From Micropterix aruncella (Eukaryota > Arthropoda > Insecta > Lepidoptera > Micropterigidae), in assembly GCA_944548615.1 (NCBI GenBank), contig OX155961.1:32219616-32283615 (forward strand): 64,000 bases of DNA, given 5' to 3'. Below, in pieces: positions 22,961-33,864 of this stretch. The notes beneath the pieces were generated by a model. That model saw nothing but the letters and a program-made list of their open reading frames with translations. It was not told where the DNA came from and searched no databases. The stretch's first letter is position 1. Every line of letters begins with the position of its first letter. Made by a program: the position numbers and the translations under genes.

Positions 22961-23175
22961 TCTAGATAGATTCCCTTTGAGGACCGTAAGCTTTGCGGAA
23001 GAGTATGAAATTTTTTGATACATAAAACTGTTAAAGGGCGATGTAAATAGCATGTACGAGTATGTCAAGTTTTGTGAAAATTGGTTCAAAAGATTTGTAT
23101 AAATTGATGGGACATAAGTCCTTAAAGATTACAACTTTTTCCAAAATTTGATTATATTATTATTTAGCTCAGAAA

Positions 23176-24306
23176 TCATTCTACTACTATTATAAACGCG
23201 AAAGTTTGTAAGAATGTATTTATGGATGTTTGTTACTCTTTCACGCAAAAACTACTGAATGGATTTTGATGAAACTTTACAATAATATAGCTTACACATC
23301 AGAATAACACATAGGCTATAATAACAAATACACATAGAATGGTGTATATGGCTCTTGGTCAAAGTACATGGGTGCATGGAATTATAGCGTGGGGCTCATG
23401 TACAAAAACAACAATGGACCGACTATTAAAAGCACAAAAGTTACTAATACGAGTCATAAACAAAAAGCCTCCTCGGTACAGTTCAAACCAGCTCTTTGCG
23501 GAGTTTAAGGTTTTGGATATCTGCCAGCTATTTATTAAGCAGTGCCTTGTAAGCTTTCACAAAACTAAAGAGTACAGAGCAAGAAGTCAACAATTGTACT
23601 TAACGAGAAATGCTGGTAAGGAATTTTTCACAATTCCAAAGGTTAAAAGCACATTTGCCCGAAGACAATGTTTTTTTATCGCCCCGAAAGTTTATAACTC
23701 ACTATGTGAAACCACGAAAAACGTGAAAAATTATGTAACTTTTAAAGGTAAAGTAAAAAACTGGCTTCTAGATATTGGGCGTTCAAAAACTAAAGACCTT
23801 ATTAATACTGTAGGGTGAATATTTAAAAAAATATGTATTTGTAAAATTGTGCAATATTACATATCATTTTCTTAAACATATATACTAGAATGTAGTGTTT
23901 ATTCATATATTTGTATATATTATTACTTATTTTCCACTTAAATTTATTGTATATAATGTAAAGTTTACTTTATTTTTAGCCCTTAATTGCATACATATAT
24001 ATTTATTTTTTTTCTACTTTAAATTTTACTTTAATTTGTGTAAACAACACATTTGTTAGATTTAGAAATATTTAAAATTGATCACCTTCGTCAGTTCGCG
24101 AGTTACAAAAATACAGTTGGTATAACACAGCACAGCCAGAGACAGACCTTCTAGGTCTAGTTGGTTGTGCGATTTCGCCTCATTCGGATATGCTAGCATA
24201 TTTATATCCATAGAGCTATGTTTTTCGCTATTATAATGTTTGTTCTTAATTATTCCTCATGTACAACAGTATGCATGTCCTTGTATTTTTTTGTTCTTGT
24301 ACGTTA

Positions 24307-24341
<35 letters not shown>

Positions 24342-24638
24342 ATTTATAAAGATATAGTGTGAATTATCCAAAATATAACGATAAGTGTCAAGTAAGTAGG
24401 AAAAAATCTGCCATCTGCGAGCTATCTGGCGTGCGCCGCAAAAACCGTTGGTCACGTATATAATGTATGTATAATGGAAATGACTGATTTTCATGATTTT
24501 TAATTTGTTGGATTTGTCTCCTTCCTGAATAGTAGAATAATGTAAAAACATTGAAAAATTGACGAAAATATAAAATACTTTCTATCATCACAATTATCAC
24601 AATTTTCCATCACCGGTGAAACCGCGGGGCGCAGCTAG
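23176..24638 (+). mobile_element. Helitron-like element with nested LINE tail
   Basis: The left end begins TC ('tcattctactactattataa') after an A. The right end is 'accgcggggcgcagctag' (CTAG) before a T, matching the 5'-TC...CTRR-3' ends and A/T insertion site of Helitrons. A short palindrome ('tcaccggtga') sits about 20 nt inside the 3' end. Total 1463 bp, of which roughly 1 kb is the LINE fragment at 23330-24345. No Rep/helicase is present, so it is non-autonomous. Confidence 0.7.
23330..24345 (+). pseudogene. LINE C-terminal region and 3' UTR (CR1/Jockey-like)
   Basis: The frame 23339-23818 (159 codons) reads 'HGIIAWGSC', 'LLKAQKLLIRVI' and 'FIAPKVYNSLCE', the usual C-terminal end of CR1/Jockey-type retrotransposon ORF2, after the reverse-transcriptase palm. 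A long AT-rich 3' region follows and ends in a clean (AAAT)n tail at about 24305-24345. The 5' part including the catalytic domain is absent, as expected of truncated insertion. It lies in the same orientation within the Helitron at 23176-24638. Confidence 0.75.
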
Positions 24639-24707
24639 TACAAACTAAAAAAAGTACTAAAAGAAAAAAATCAAATCGGAAAATTCACCATAAATATTTT
24701 ATTTATT

Positions 24708-24978
24708 CAGGCCCCGATTGGCCCCTCAGGTTCCGATTGGCCGATATCGGCCACAAAACGATTCAGCGAGACTGCCCCGTTTAAATTTTATGTTAATTTA
24801 ATTTGTTTTATTTTATTATGTTTCATTATGTTAATATGTTTCATTTTAATTATGGGTACAGTGGTTTGGCAGTAATTAATGTTTCGGTGAGACAGTGTCG
24901 TAATTCAATTTTTTTACTAATTTTTACTAATTTTTTTTGGGACAGCAACTTGTCAATCGGCTGAGGGGCCGAGGCCTG
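24708..24978. mobile_element. Possible small TIR element
   Basis: The left end 'caggccccgattggcccctc' and right end 'gaggggccgaggcctg' are approximate inverted copies. The centre is AT-rich and non-coding. No matching target duplication was found, so the call is tentative. Confidence 0.35.
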
Positions 24979-25189
24979 AAGGGTTAAAATCATGTTCGTT
25001 AGTCAAATGCGATATTTTCAAAAACAAATTACGGTATATTTTTAAACAATAATTTATTTAGTTTTGCTAATATTAAGATTCTTTAGTCTCAATAACAGAG
25101 AAAAAATATAATTTATAAATTATTCGTGTATGATAATTTATAAAATTATTTTTGAAATTATGGGACACATACATGTGTCCCATGGTCCT

Positions 25190-25375
25190 TAATTAAAGGG
25201 CTAGAACGCCATCTGCAGTACGCCTCCATAATGTTATACCATGAAAGTCGCCATATTGAACGTAATAATGAATAATAATAACTATGAGTGCCATCTACAC
25301 GTTGCGTTTCGTAGTAGAATATTAGTTTCCATATCGTAATAACTCTGAGCAATCTAATACGCTATATAATCAAAA
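25190..25375. repeat. Dispersed repeat, copy 2 (of 1540-1745)
   Basis: It shares 'cgccatattgaacgtaataa', 'cgttgcgtttcgtagta' and 'cgctatataatcaa' with 1540-1745. Non-coding. Confidence 0.5.
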
Positions 25376-25399
25376 GTTTAAGGTAGGAACCCATCTATT

Positions 25400-25874
25400 T
25401 TTTAACACACTTTTATTAGGTCGACCTGTATGTAACTAAGTATGTAATGGAATCTAAGTTAACTAATTTAACCATCTTTCAAGGATCGTAGCGGCATGAA
25501 AATTGACAGCTGTATGTAGTTCTGATGACAATACAATAATATGGTACTGTCGTTCTGATCTGATGATGGAGTCGGAAGATATGAACTGGAACTTCCTGAT
25601 GGAACATCGTATCATAGCTGTGTTTGGACTTGTTAGAAAAGTCTTGGAATGAACTTTGACCACGATTAGGTTTCAAGGTCTGATGATGAAGCCGGAAGAT
25701 AGGCACTGGCATTCCGTGATGGAATATCGTATCATAGCCGTGTTTGGACTTGTTAGAAAGGTCTTATAATGAACTTTGACCACGATTAAGTTTCAAGGTC
25801 TGATGATGAAGCCGGATTTTTTGGTTTTTACGCGCATTTATAAAAGCGTGTTTTTAGTGTTTTTTTTAAACTAT
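25400..25874. mobile_element. Family T element, copy 2 with internal tandem units
   Basis: It carries the same start and end as copy 1 (15073-15480). Internally the stretch from 'tctgatgatg' through 'catcgtatcatagc' and 'gtgtttggacttgttagaaa' is repeated with a period of about 120 bp, giving two full units and a partial third. Copies 1 and 3 have fewer units, so unit number varies. Confidence 0.6.
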
Positions 25875-26179
25875 GTGTGATAGTGTCGTTATTCGTAGGA
25901 ATTCGTAGGATTCGTTATTGTCACATGCGTTGCTATGTATGATAGTGTCGTTATTCGTAGGAATTTCCAGGCTTATTAAGGTTGCGCGTTGCGCTGCGCA
26001 GGCGGGCAGACGGGTGTCGGTTGGATATAGGGGTGATGGGAGGTAGGGAGGTAGTCGGGAGACGATGGCAACCAGGGCCGCTCTAAGAGCAATATCAAGT
26101 CGCACTATGATAAAAAAATCGGTTGTGTCAACCCAAGACTTTCCCGCCAAGTAGTAGTAGTAGTAAACGGAGTGGGGGG

Positions 26180-26490
26180 CTTGTTTCCAGCCCTTGTCAC
26201 CTGGATCTATACGATCTTTGTAACTAGCCACTTTGTGGTTAGGTCAGTGGTCTGCTAGTAACCCGGTACTACTTACCAGTTCATGCAGAACACCGACCTT
26301 CAAGTTAAGCAGATCGCTGGGTTGGAGAAAGGCTCGTCGCGGTAAACTGTGTCTTTTTGCGGCGAGGCCTGGGCAGCGACCAACGAAGTGTATCCTGTCT
26401 TCAGGTTCTTCGCCACATATTCGGCAGTCCTTGCTCACGGTCAAGCCAAGGTTGAATAGATGTGCTATAAAGGCCGTTTTCACCAAGTAA
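26180..26490 (-). pseudogene. LINE C-terminal zinc-knuckle fragment
   Basis: The minus frame 26244-26486 reads 'HLFNLGLTVSKDCRICGEEP' and continues to a HFVGRC motif. This is the Cys-Cys-His-Cys knuckle found at the C-terminus of many insect non-LTR ORF2 proteins. Reverse transcriptase and endonuclease are absent. A family S fragment follows at 26500-26580. Confidence 0.65.
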
Positions 26491-26499
26491 TCAAGGACT

Positions 26500-26580
26500 A
26501 ATTTTATCTGAAGATTAATTTCATAAATAATATCGATTAAAGCCCCATTATCGGTTGGCGGACGAACCAGGTTGGGGCAC
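26500..26580 (+). repeat. Family S fragment
   Basis: 'ttatctgaagattaatttca' is followed by 'taaataatatcgatta', a 'cggttggcggacgaacc' word and 'ggttggggc', in the same order as other family S copies. A second S word, 'cccaagactttcccgccaag', lies at 26130-26150. Confidence 0.45.
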
Positions 26581-27479
26581 CGATAAACGAACTGCGCAGC
26601 TCGAGGCGTTTTTATTAACTTTACTCTCTAAAAACGTGGTTTTCAGCCCGAACAAATAGTTTTTAATAATTATAAATACTATCGTAAAATATATTGTAGA
26701 TAAAAAAAGATGTATATTTTTGAAATATAAAACACGACTGACCGACGAAAATTTTGACTAAAATGTTCAAAACAAGTTGTATTTGCAGAAATAAATTTAC
26801 CTTACATCGTCCAAGTCAATAAGTCAGTATTACAAATGATAGAAGATTACCATCCCAACTAAGTATGTGCATACACGTTTTATAATGTATTTTTTGTTGG
26901 TATACATTTTTACTGCAATTTTTGGGGGACAGTTTTTTTGTCAAACATATAGTCATCCCCCCCCCCCCCCTCCCACTGCGTTTATTTCGTTTTAGTTCAC
27001 TTTTTGTGGTAGCAGTCGTATTATTTTTTAAATGATTATTCTTGTTCAGAGCGCGTTAAAACTAGCTGTTGCCCACGGCTTCGCTTCGCGTAAAGTTTCG
27101 AATCGATTTGTTAATTTGAGTAATGTGGCGTTTTATTGCCTTTTTATAGGCTACCTTTAGATATATAGTGCAAGACGTCCCCCTCAGATGCACGCTACCT
27201 ATCTCGTAGACGTACGCGTGCGCTGCCTTCAGCTAAATGCTGACCTAGGCGTTGCGAGGTGCTGGCACGCGTTACTATTTTCATGATATCTCTATAAATC
27301 TACTACCTAGAAACTTACAGTTAATAGCTAATTTTATCTTTATTCAACGCTCGTGATAATAGATTCATTTATTTTTATAACGATTCTTATTTTATTGCTA
27401 ATGTGATCAACAAACACTGCCTTCTTATTTTTTTGAGACATAAAAGCAGTAATTGTAACTTAAATATAAAAGTTGTATA

Positions 27480-27901
27480 CAGGATGTTTTTACTGTACGG
27501 GTATTTTTAGTGTGTAAATCAATACAACAAAAAAATAAACTTTTATTAAAAAAAAAAAAACATTTATTTTTGTTTTTGTTCTACTATTTTTTATACTACT
27601 GTTAAGTAGTATGAAAAGCTGTGATTACGATGCGCTATTTAGCGGTAAGTAAAATGTCGCTAATATTGTTTATTTACGCTATATTACAACCTACCGCTAA
27701 AAAGCGCAGCGCGCTTTAACGCTTCTCAAACCTTAATTTAACAGTCAACTTCTTCAAGTTTTCAAAATAAAAAATAACAAAACATAATTTTTCCCCAAAA
27801 AGATTTTTTTTATTTTTTCCAAAAAGAAATATCTTATTGTTGCTTAGCTCATTGTACCGACTCGCCCACTAAAAAAATTGCCGTCCAGTAAAAACATCCT
27901 G
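27480..27901. mobile_element. MITE with TA target duplication
   Basis: The terminal inverted repeats are 'caggatgtttttactg' and 'cagtaaaaacatcctg', flanked on both sides by TA. The 422 bp centre contains an imperfect fold-back around 'agcggtaagtaaaatg' and 'cctaccgctaaaaagcgcag'. The same core is found at 34892-35222. TA duplication suggests a Tc1/mariner-type mobiliser, but no transposase is present. Confidence 0.65.
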
Positions 27902-28236
27902 TATAATATTATGTTTTTTTTAGCCTTTTTTTAGATCTCTAAGGCCGATATTTTTGTCATATTTTGTTTTCACATACTCGTATATCACAAACCGTTTCGT
28001 CAGCGCACGCCGATAAAGCAATTCACCGGCTCATTTTTTTCCGACTTGATTTACTAATATCGTGATTTTGTATTGAAAATCGATATATGTCCCGATAAAA
28101 TATAGCCTTATAGCACTTATCGATAATGGAGCATTACAGTAGTGAAAGCATTTTTGAAATCGAATAAGAATTTTTGGACATTACCACCTACATACAAACT
28201 TACAAACCTACAAACATTACTTCTTTATAATATTAA

Positions 28237-28979
28237 CTAGCTGACCCGTGCCCACTTCGTTGGGCGGTAAAACTTTTTACTTGTGATGAAATTGTGAGTG
28301 TGGTTTGGTTAGTACTGAGTGCTATGATTTATTTCCTGACTGCCAAAAGAAGGGTAATATTTTTACTGCATATGTATGTATATATTTGCATGCCAATTTG
28401 ACTATATTACCGTTATTTGTGAGTGTCTTCTTGTGAGTGTCTTATTTGTGAGTGTCTTATCTCTTTAACCATTTATGCAGTGATAGTGAAATTATATGCA
28501 GTAAAAGGGAAAAGTCCTTTGTTTTAAACACTTGAGACGATAAATTTACTTATTTTGATAATAATTCATAATTGTTGATAATATGACCAATAAACATGAC
28601 CTAACGATTTAAATTATTTTTTTAATATAAAATACTATTTTTTGTTACCTAAATATAAGAGTTAGACATATGCTATCGCTGACTTTTTTGTAGGCTTTAT
28701 TAAGCTCTACAACTTTTCTTTAGAACTTAATCATATATCTCTCATCGTTAAGGCAGCGTTGGTTAGAAACGTTTTCGTTCGACCGTTTTTTCCGACTTAC
28801 TTTGGAAATCCGACTACCACGAAAAAGTCTTTTTATTTTTCGTATTAATATATAGCCTATGGCACTCAGGACTAACGTGGCTTTCTATTGGTAAAAGAAG
28901 TTTCAATATCGGTTCAGTAGATCCAGAGATTACTTTCTACAACGTCACAAACTTTACCTCTTTATAATATTAGTATAGA
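28237..28979 (-). mobile_element. Helitron-like element 2 inserted in element 1
   Basis: It starts 'ctagctgacccgtgcccact' on the plus strand (3' CTAG end on minus) and ends '...ttataatattagtataga', the minus-strand 5' TC end. It is flanked by A on the left and T on the right. Related copies are at 45824-46515 (same orientation) and from 63604 to the window edge (opposite). Length 743 bp; no coding region. The insertion point is inside the terminus of element 1. Confidence 0.75.
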
Positions 28980-29161
28980 TATAGATTTGTTGTCCGTCTA
29001 TGCCGCCGGCTGCTGTGCCCTTCAAATGGCCTACGCCGGGAAGTGCGTATTTTAAGAATTCGGTGAAAGGGGACCGTGCCGGGTTGAGATTGGTGTGGAA
29101 AATTATTTTCTTTTTGTTGTGAAATTACAGGCTCGCAAGCGGCCATGCGTATTGGTTAAAC

Positions 29162-29796
29162 CATGGGTCCCCAAACTACGGCCTGCGGGCCGGATACGGC
29201 CCGCGTAGCTCTACTTTATCCGGCCCGCGCACATTTGTGTAAACATGCCACGCGAGCGCGAATCGGTGCCACCAGGCACTCATCATTCGTCATCGAAACG
29301 ACAAATACAAAAATGACAAATACAAAAAGACAAAAACGAAAACATAATTGACTTTTATAAGTGCCTTCCTGAAGGTTACCTTATCCTGAAGAGACTGGCT
29401 CGAAGACTGCTATCAGTGTTCGGAACGTCGTATTTGTGTGAAAAAACTTTCTCAAAAATGAAGTACATCAAATCAGCTGACCGCACAAGGCTCTCTGATG
29501 AAGATCTACAGTCTCTTTTAATAATAAGTACTTCAAAATTCAACCCCAGTATTAAAGATATGATTGATCGACAACTGCATGTGTCACATTAATAAACATT
29601 TTTTTTTTTACAAAATTGTTTTATTTTTCTCATTATTATACAAAACATTACTCAAGGAAAGTACCTACAGTATTTCGAGTTTACAATTTATTAAAAAAAA
29701 TATATGGAAAAAAAATACGATTGATTCTGGCCCGGCAATATTATTTGACAGGTCAATGTGGCCCGGCCCGCCTGTAAAAAAGTTTGGAGACCCCTG
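29162..29796 (+). mobile_element. hAT element with 8-bp target duplication
   Basis: The left end 'catgggtccccaaact' and right end 'agtttggagacccctg' are inverted copies with two mismatches. The flanking octamer 'ggttaaac' is identical on both sides (29154-29161 and 29797-29804). Subterminal GC-rich words ('gcggcc', 'ggcccgcg', 'ggcccggcccgcc') resemble the Charlie-like group of hATs. A remnant of the transposase C-terminus is at 29362-29592. At 635 bp it is an internally deleted copy. Confidence 0.88.
29362..29592 (+). pseudogene. hAT transposase C-terminal fragment
   Basis: The frame (76 codons to TAA at 29590-29592) includes 'FGTSYLCEKTFSKMKYIKS' and 'RTRLSDEDLQSLL', the conserved C-terminal dimerisation region of hAT transposases. 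The catalytic DDE core and BED zinc finger are absent. It has no start codon of its own, and the frame upstream is unrelated, so it is a deletion remnant inside the element at 29162-29796. Confidence 0.8.
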
Positions 29797-29894
29797 GGTT
29801 AAACGATCTAGCCTGCTGTTATTTGTCGCTGTTGATACAATTTTTACTCCAAAAAAACGCCATATATATGGGCATATATCCGTATCCTCTAATG

Positions 29895-30716
29895 CAGTGA
29901 TTCCTTAACTATGGTACGCGTACCACCAGTGGTACGCGACGTTTCTTAAGGTGGTACGCAAGCAGCCATGGCCATAGGACATACATAGTAAATGATTAGA
30001 TAAAACGTTTTTAAATTTCGCGCTCTGACACCCGCGCGAAAATTTTGTAACTGAAAAGAACTTACAGTGAGTGAAAATGTAATCAATAACATCAAAAATC
30101 ACAGCCAAATGATCGTTGAAACATTTGAAGAATATTTTAAAGAAGATTATTCAAAGTTCAATTGGATAAGGAACCCATTCGTTTCGGATTTGTATAATGT
30201 TCGTGAAAATTTAAGTGTAAGTGAAAAGGAATCTCTGATAGAACTATCTTGCGATGGAGGTTTGCAAGCGGAATTCAACAAACTGGAGCTGTGTGAATTT
30301 TGGCTTAAACTTGAAAATGAATATCCATCGCTGTCCAGAAAATCATTACTGTTTCTCATTCCATTTACAACCACGTTTCTCTCTGAGAGCGGATTTTCTG
30401 CTATGTTGATAATACAAATATCGTATCGATCAACAAATATCGTAATAAGCTTAACATAGACCCTAATTTGCGCTTAAAATTAAATACAACTGAGCCAAAT
30501 ATTTCCTCTCTTGTCTCTAACATGCAGCGCCATTTTCGCACTGAGAGTATTTTTTTTCTATAAATAATAAATAAACATAATGTCGTCATAAACAGTTGTT
30601 GCAGTTTTTATTACTTTACCATTTTGAACGATTTTTTAACTGTTACACTTCAGTGGTACGCTACTGATTTATAATTTCGTGAGTGGTACGCGAAATTAAA
30701 AGTTTGGGTACCGCTG
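29895..30716 (+). mobile_element. Second hAT element with 8-bp target duplication
   Basis: The left end 'cagtgattccttaact' and the right end (minus strand) 'cagcggtacccaaact' are imperfect inverted repeats. Subterminal 'ggtacgcgtacc'-type words occur at both ends. The octamer 'ctctaatg' is duplicated exactly (29887-29894 and 30717-30724). Length 822 bp. It carries the transposase remnant at 30055-30563. It lies 98 bp from the previous hAT and belongs to a different subfamily. Confidence 0.88.
30055..30563 (+). pseudogene. hAT transposase (ZBED5-like) C-terminal pseudogene
   Basis: The frame includes 'FNWIRNPFV', 'EKESLIELSCDGGL', 'FWLKLENEYPSLS' and 'FLSESGFSAM', the pattern of the hAT C-terminal dimerisation domain in ZBED5/SCAND3-like transposases. 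Near 30410-30440 a 19 bp tandem duplication ('acaaatatcgta' twice) shifts the frame. The family motif continues in another frame ('NKYRNKLNIDPNLRLKL') to a stop at 30561-30563. The N-terminal BED finger and most of the catalytic core are missing, so it is non-functional. Confidence 0.82.
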
Positions 30717-30724
30717 CTCTAATG

Positions 30725-31660
30725 TATTAAATTTCTGTGTACTAATACATTTAGCCGGTTCAAGTTATAATAATTATGATCGACCTGTACTGCATCCCTG
30801 GAGGTGAATTTTCTGAATCGATCGTCTAGTAGCTGGTAGTATGCCATTGTATCCCGGCGTGTCGTCTGGATTGCCAGTGGAGGGAGTATGGGAAGTGGCG
30901 TGGCGAACCCCCCTCCCCTTGCACCCCCCCCCCCTTCTTCTCCTCCCAATGAACCCCCACCGCATAGTGCCTGTATTTACAATACTTCCGCAATACCTCA
31001 ATTATAGCGGCCGCGACGACGGTTGCTAAAAGAAGAGGAACTGCTTTGCCATATTGTATTTAAATCGCTTTATTCTTATGACACAGTTCTAATAGCTCCT
31101 AGGCCTCCGATTCTCATCGACGAAATCAACGAGGTAGGGAATAATAGAAGCTACGTATCGATCCAAAGTAATCTTTTTAAAAAATCGGTTGTGTCACCCC
31201 AAGACTTTCCTGGCAAGCAGACAACCCCTCCCTCCTGGAAATTTAATTACTATACACAATTTCAAGTTCAAGTTCTTCATTGTGTGAATTATTAAAAAAC
31301 ATACAATGTTTAAGTAACAAACTGCCCAGAGAGCATACAACATTTCGTTTTAGAAGAAACTTCATAAAGTAGAAGCTATATAAGGCGCAATCAACAAGCA
31401 GTTAAACTAAAACCATCAACAATTAAAATAATCAATATCAGAAATGATCAAACAAAAGCAATAATCATCAATAATCAGATAATCAATCAAATCATTTTTT
31501 ATAATGTGTTGTTCAAGAAGAATCTAAATACATTGTAATTATATTTAAATATAAGATACCATATAACTAAAACAATCAATAAAATAATTAATTCAAGCTG
31601 AAACAATCGACAAATGAAATAATCAGTATAAGCATTACATTAAAATAAAGGGGCTGTTAA
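30725..31660. other. No gene; family S fragment and AT-rich text
   Basis: A C-rich stretch near 30905-30950 produces proline-rich frames that I do not trust. A family S word ('atcggttgtgtcaccccaag') lies at 31183-31202. From 31240 onward the sequence is AT-rich and featureless. Confidence 0.4.
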
Positions 31661-31664
31661 ACAG

Positions 31665-32068
31665 TCATTTTGTAAAATTTATAAATTCCTCAATAGAGTA
31701 AAACGTGTTTGTTGTAAAAAAATCCTTTAAAAGTTTTTGGAACGTTCTGAGGTTGTTATTGTCTTTTATGTTACATGGTAGGCGGTTAAAATAATAAGGC
31801 CCTGAGAATTGAGTACTTTGCCTAGCAGCGTTTAAAACCACATGAATTTTTTCTTGTATCTGGTGTTTTTGTTATGTATATCTTTAAATTTTACGTGACT
31901 TTCCGTTTCGGTGTAAAAATCTAATAATAGCCTATATAAGTAAAGTGATGTGAGGGTCATGATTTTCAACCTTTTAAAAATAGGTCTACATGTTTCTATA
32001 TGTTTAGCGTTGGCAATAATCCGTAACGCTCTTTTCTGTAGGATACATAACAGTGACAAGCGTAACAA
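31665..32068 (-). pseudogene. LINE C-terminal fragment (minus)
   Basis: The frame 31832-32068 reads 'ILQKRALRIIANAKHIETCR' and 'LTSLYLYRLLLDFY', the region after reverse transcriptase in CR1/Jockey-type elements. After a frameshift, 'YYFNRLPCNIKDNNNLRTFQ' continues to a TGA at 31665-31667, which matches the end of such proteins. The copy is dead and 5'-truncated. Confidence 0.7.
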
Positions 32069-32329
32069 GTAAAGTATACTCTATATAACAAGTATATACA
32101 AGTAATTCCTGGAAATTTATTTGAAATATACAAAATTACAATTCGAAAGGAAATTGACGCAATGCTGACGCCACGCATTCTATTGTTTAGCAGTCTGACA
32201 ATTTGTTTCGAGTTCTGTATTGCATCCACGGTCTACTGATGAATTTTCAGCTTTTCCAAAACAAAGCACATTGGTGGTACTAATTGAAATCACACCACGT
32301 CACCGCCAGGTGTCCCGGAGTCTGGCTTG

Positions 32330-33050
32330 CTGACTCTATCTCAGCATTCTTTGGACAAAATACAACCTGATCTGAAACTATCAGCTTTTACAAAACTCTT
32401 GCACTTTTTTGTCGCTGCCTCTTGGCCTATTAGTTGATGTGGTAGTAGATTCTTTCGCTGAAAGACAATCTCACTGTAAAAGCTGTAGCAATATTAGATT
32501 AAATAAAAACAATACCACTTTTTTTTCCTACTCCTTCTCCGTACATGCAGCTCGACTGTGGAATCAGCTTCCTTTAACTATTCGAGGCGCTAGCTCGCTG
32601 TTCACCTTTAAGCAATCATTGAAAAAGCAGTTCCTTTCACAATAAATATTAATCATAAATTCTAACCTTCCCGTTATCCCCTCCCTTTCCTTACCTTATT
32701 TAGGCAGTTTATTTATTTACTTATTTATTTATTTATTTATTTGTTAATATATCAAAATATGTATGTATATATGTACATATACATACATATAATATGTCAA
32801 ACTCAAAAATTTATTTATATATTTACATTTTACTTTAGATACACACACAATATATATTATATGCTATAATTTCAAATTTAATTTTAGGCTATAATTTGTT
32901 GCCTACTCTTCTTTTCACACCAGCATGTTGGTTGACTGGAAGATATTGCTGTAGTGTAGCAATAAGTCCGCCATTGTACCTTATTTTATTGTGCAATAAA
33001 GAGATTTTCATTTCATTTTCATTTCATTTCATTTCATTCATTTCATTTCA
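32330..33050 (+). pseudogene. LINE C-terminus and 3' end with TTTCA tail
   Basis: The frame 32409-32645 ends 'FSVHAARLWNQLPLTIRG' and 'LFTFKQSLKKQFLSQ', the standard last residues of CR1/Jockey-like ORF2. The 3' UTR contains 'gcaataagtccgccattgta' and 'attgtgcaataaagagattt', then a (TTTCA)n run to about 33050. The same 3' UTR words recur at 62165-62235. Confidence 0.7.
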
Positions 33051-33225
33051 TTAAACCTAATCTAATCTTAATTAGGTAATTAGGTAAATTTACTGGACCC
33101 TAAGGATTGAAGGTGTGTGAACAGTTTGGCTTGTGCGTTGCCTACGCTGATTGTATGTATTGTATTTTGATGCCTTATAAGGAAAAGTAATTAGCAAATA
33201 GGTAATAAAGAGTTCACATTTATTC

Positions 33226-33420
33226 TTCTTCTTCTCAAAGCGCCTCTCCATTACTGGAGGTTGGTCGTTAGCTCTGAATACTTTTGTCGGTCCTGCGCCT
33301 TCCGGAAAAGCTTTTCCGTACTGGTGATCCCGGTCCAGTTATCCACCCGGGGATTCTTAGCACCCCTGACCCATTAAAGGGCCGCCGGGCACTCGGGGCC
33401 ATGGCTATTTTTGACTTTTC
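33226..33420 (-). pseudogene. RTE-like LINE C-terminal tail
   Basis: On the minus strand the text reads 'TEKLFRKAQDRQKYSELTTN' and stops at 33251-33253, then runs into a GAAGAAGAAG tail. This pattern (EKLYR.AQ.R.KW) is the C-terminal end of RTE-type ORF2 in insects. Only about 60 codons remain. Confidence 0.55.
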
Positions 33421-33864
33421 CATTGCTAACTACTAGGGATATATAGTGCAGTGGTCTCCGTTGCCTTCTGCACATTCACATTTATTAAATGGTTCTTATT
33501 CCACCGGTCACAAAAAAATCCTTCCAGAATCTTTGTTTCGTGAGTTTTGAAAAATCATTAATCTCAAATGCTGCTACGCGCGGATCTGTTGACCACTACA
33601 ACCAAGGATTGGCGTTTTTGGGCTCCTAAGGGGTTAAACGAGATGTATGTATGCTTGTTTGTTTCTACACTTTATTGTGAAATTTCACAATAGGCGGGTT
33701 TATTATCACACAACCTATGGTGTGATAGTAACGACACGACTCGACTCTTACAACACGACTTTTACAACCTATGGTGTTTTTATTATGTGTGTATTTTACA
33801 TGTGTGTAAGTGTGTGTCTTGTGCAATGCATTCGATCGACAGAATTAAAATGCAATTCCGTTAA

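Larger units (their letters stand above)
27062..28985 (-). mobile_element. Helitron-like element 1, interrupted by two insertions
   Basis: On the plus strand the element opens with 'ctagctgttgcccacggctt' after an A at 27061, which is the 3' end on the minus strand. Its other terminus reads 'ctttataatattaa' up to 28236 and resumes after a second Helitron as 'tataga' at 28980-28985, followed by T. Joined, this restores a terminus like that of the sister element. A MITE lies at 27480-27901. No Rep/helicase frame is visible. Without the second Helitron the element is about 1.18 kb. Confidence 0.65.

Noticed and set aside
24305..24345. (AAAT)n as an independent microsatellite locus
   Set aside because: It is the 3' tail of the LINE fragment at 23330-24345.
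30719..31029. Gly/Pro-rich frames on both strands
   Set aside because: Caused by C and G runs; neither has a motif nor a plausible splice context.
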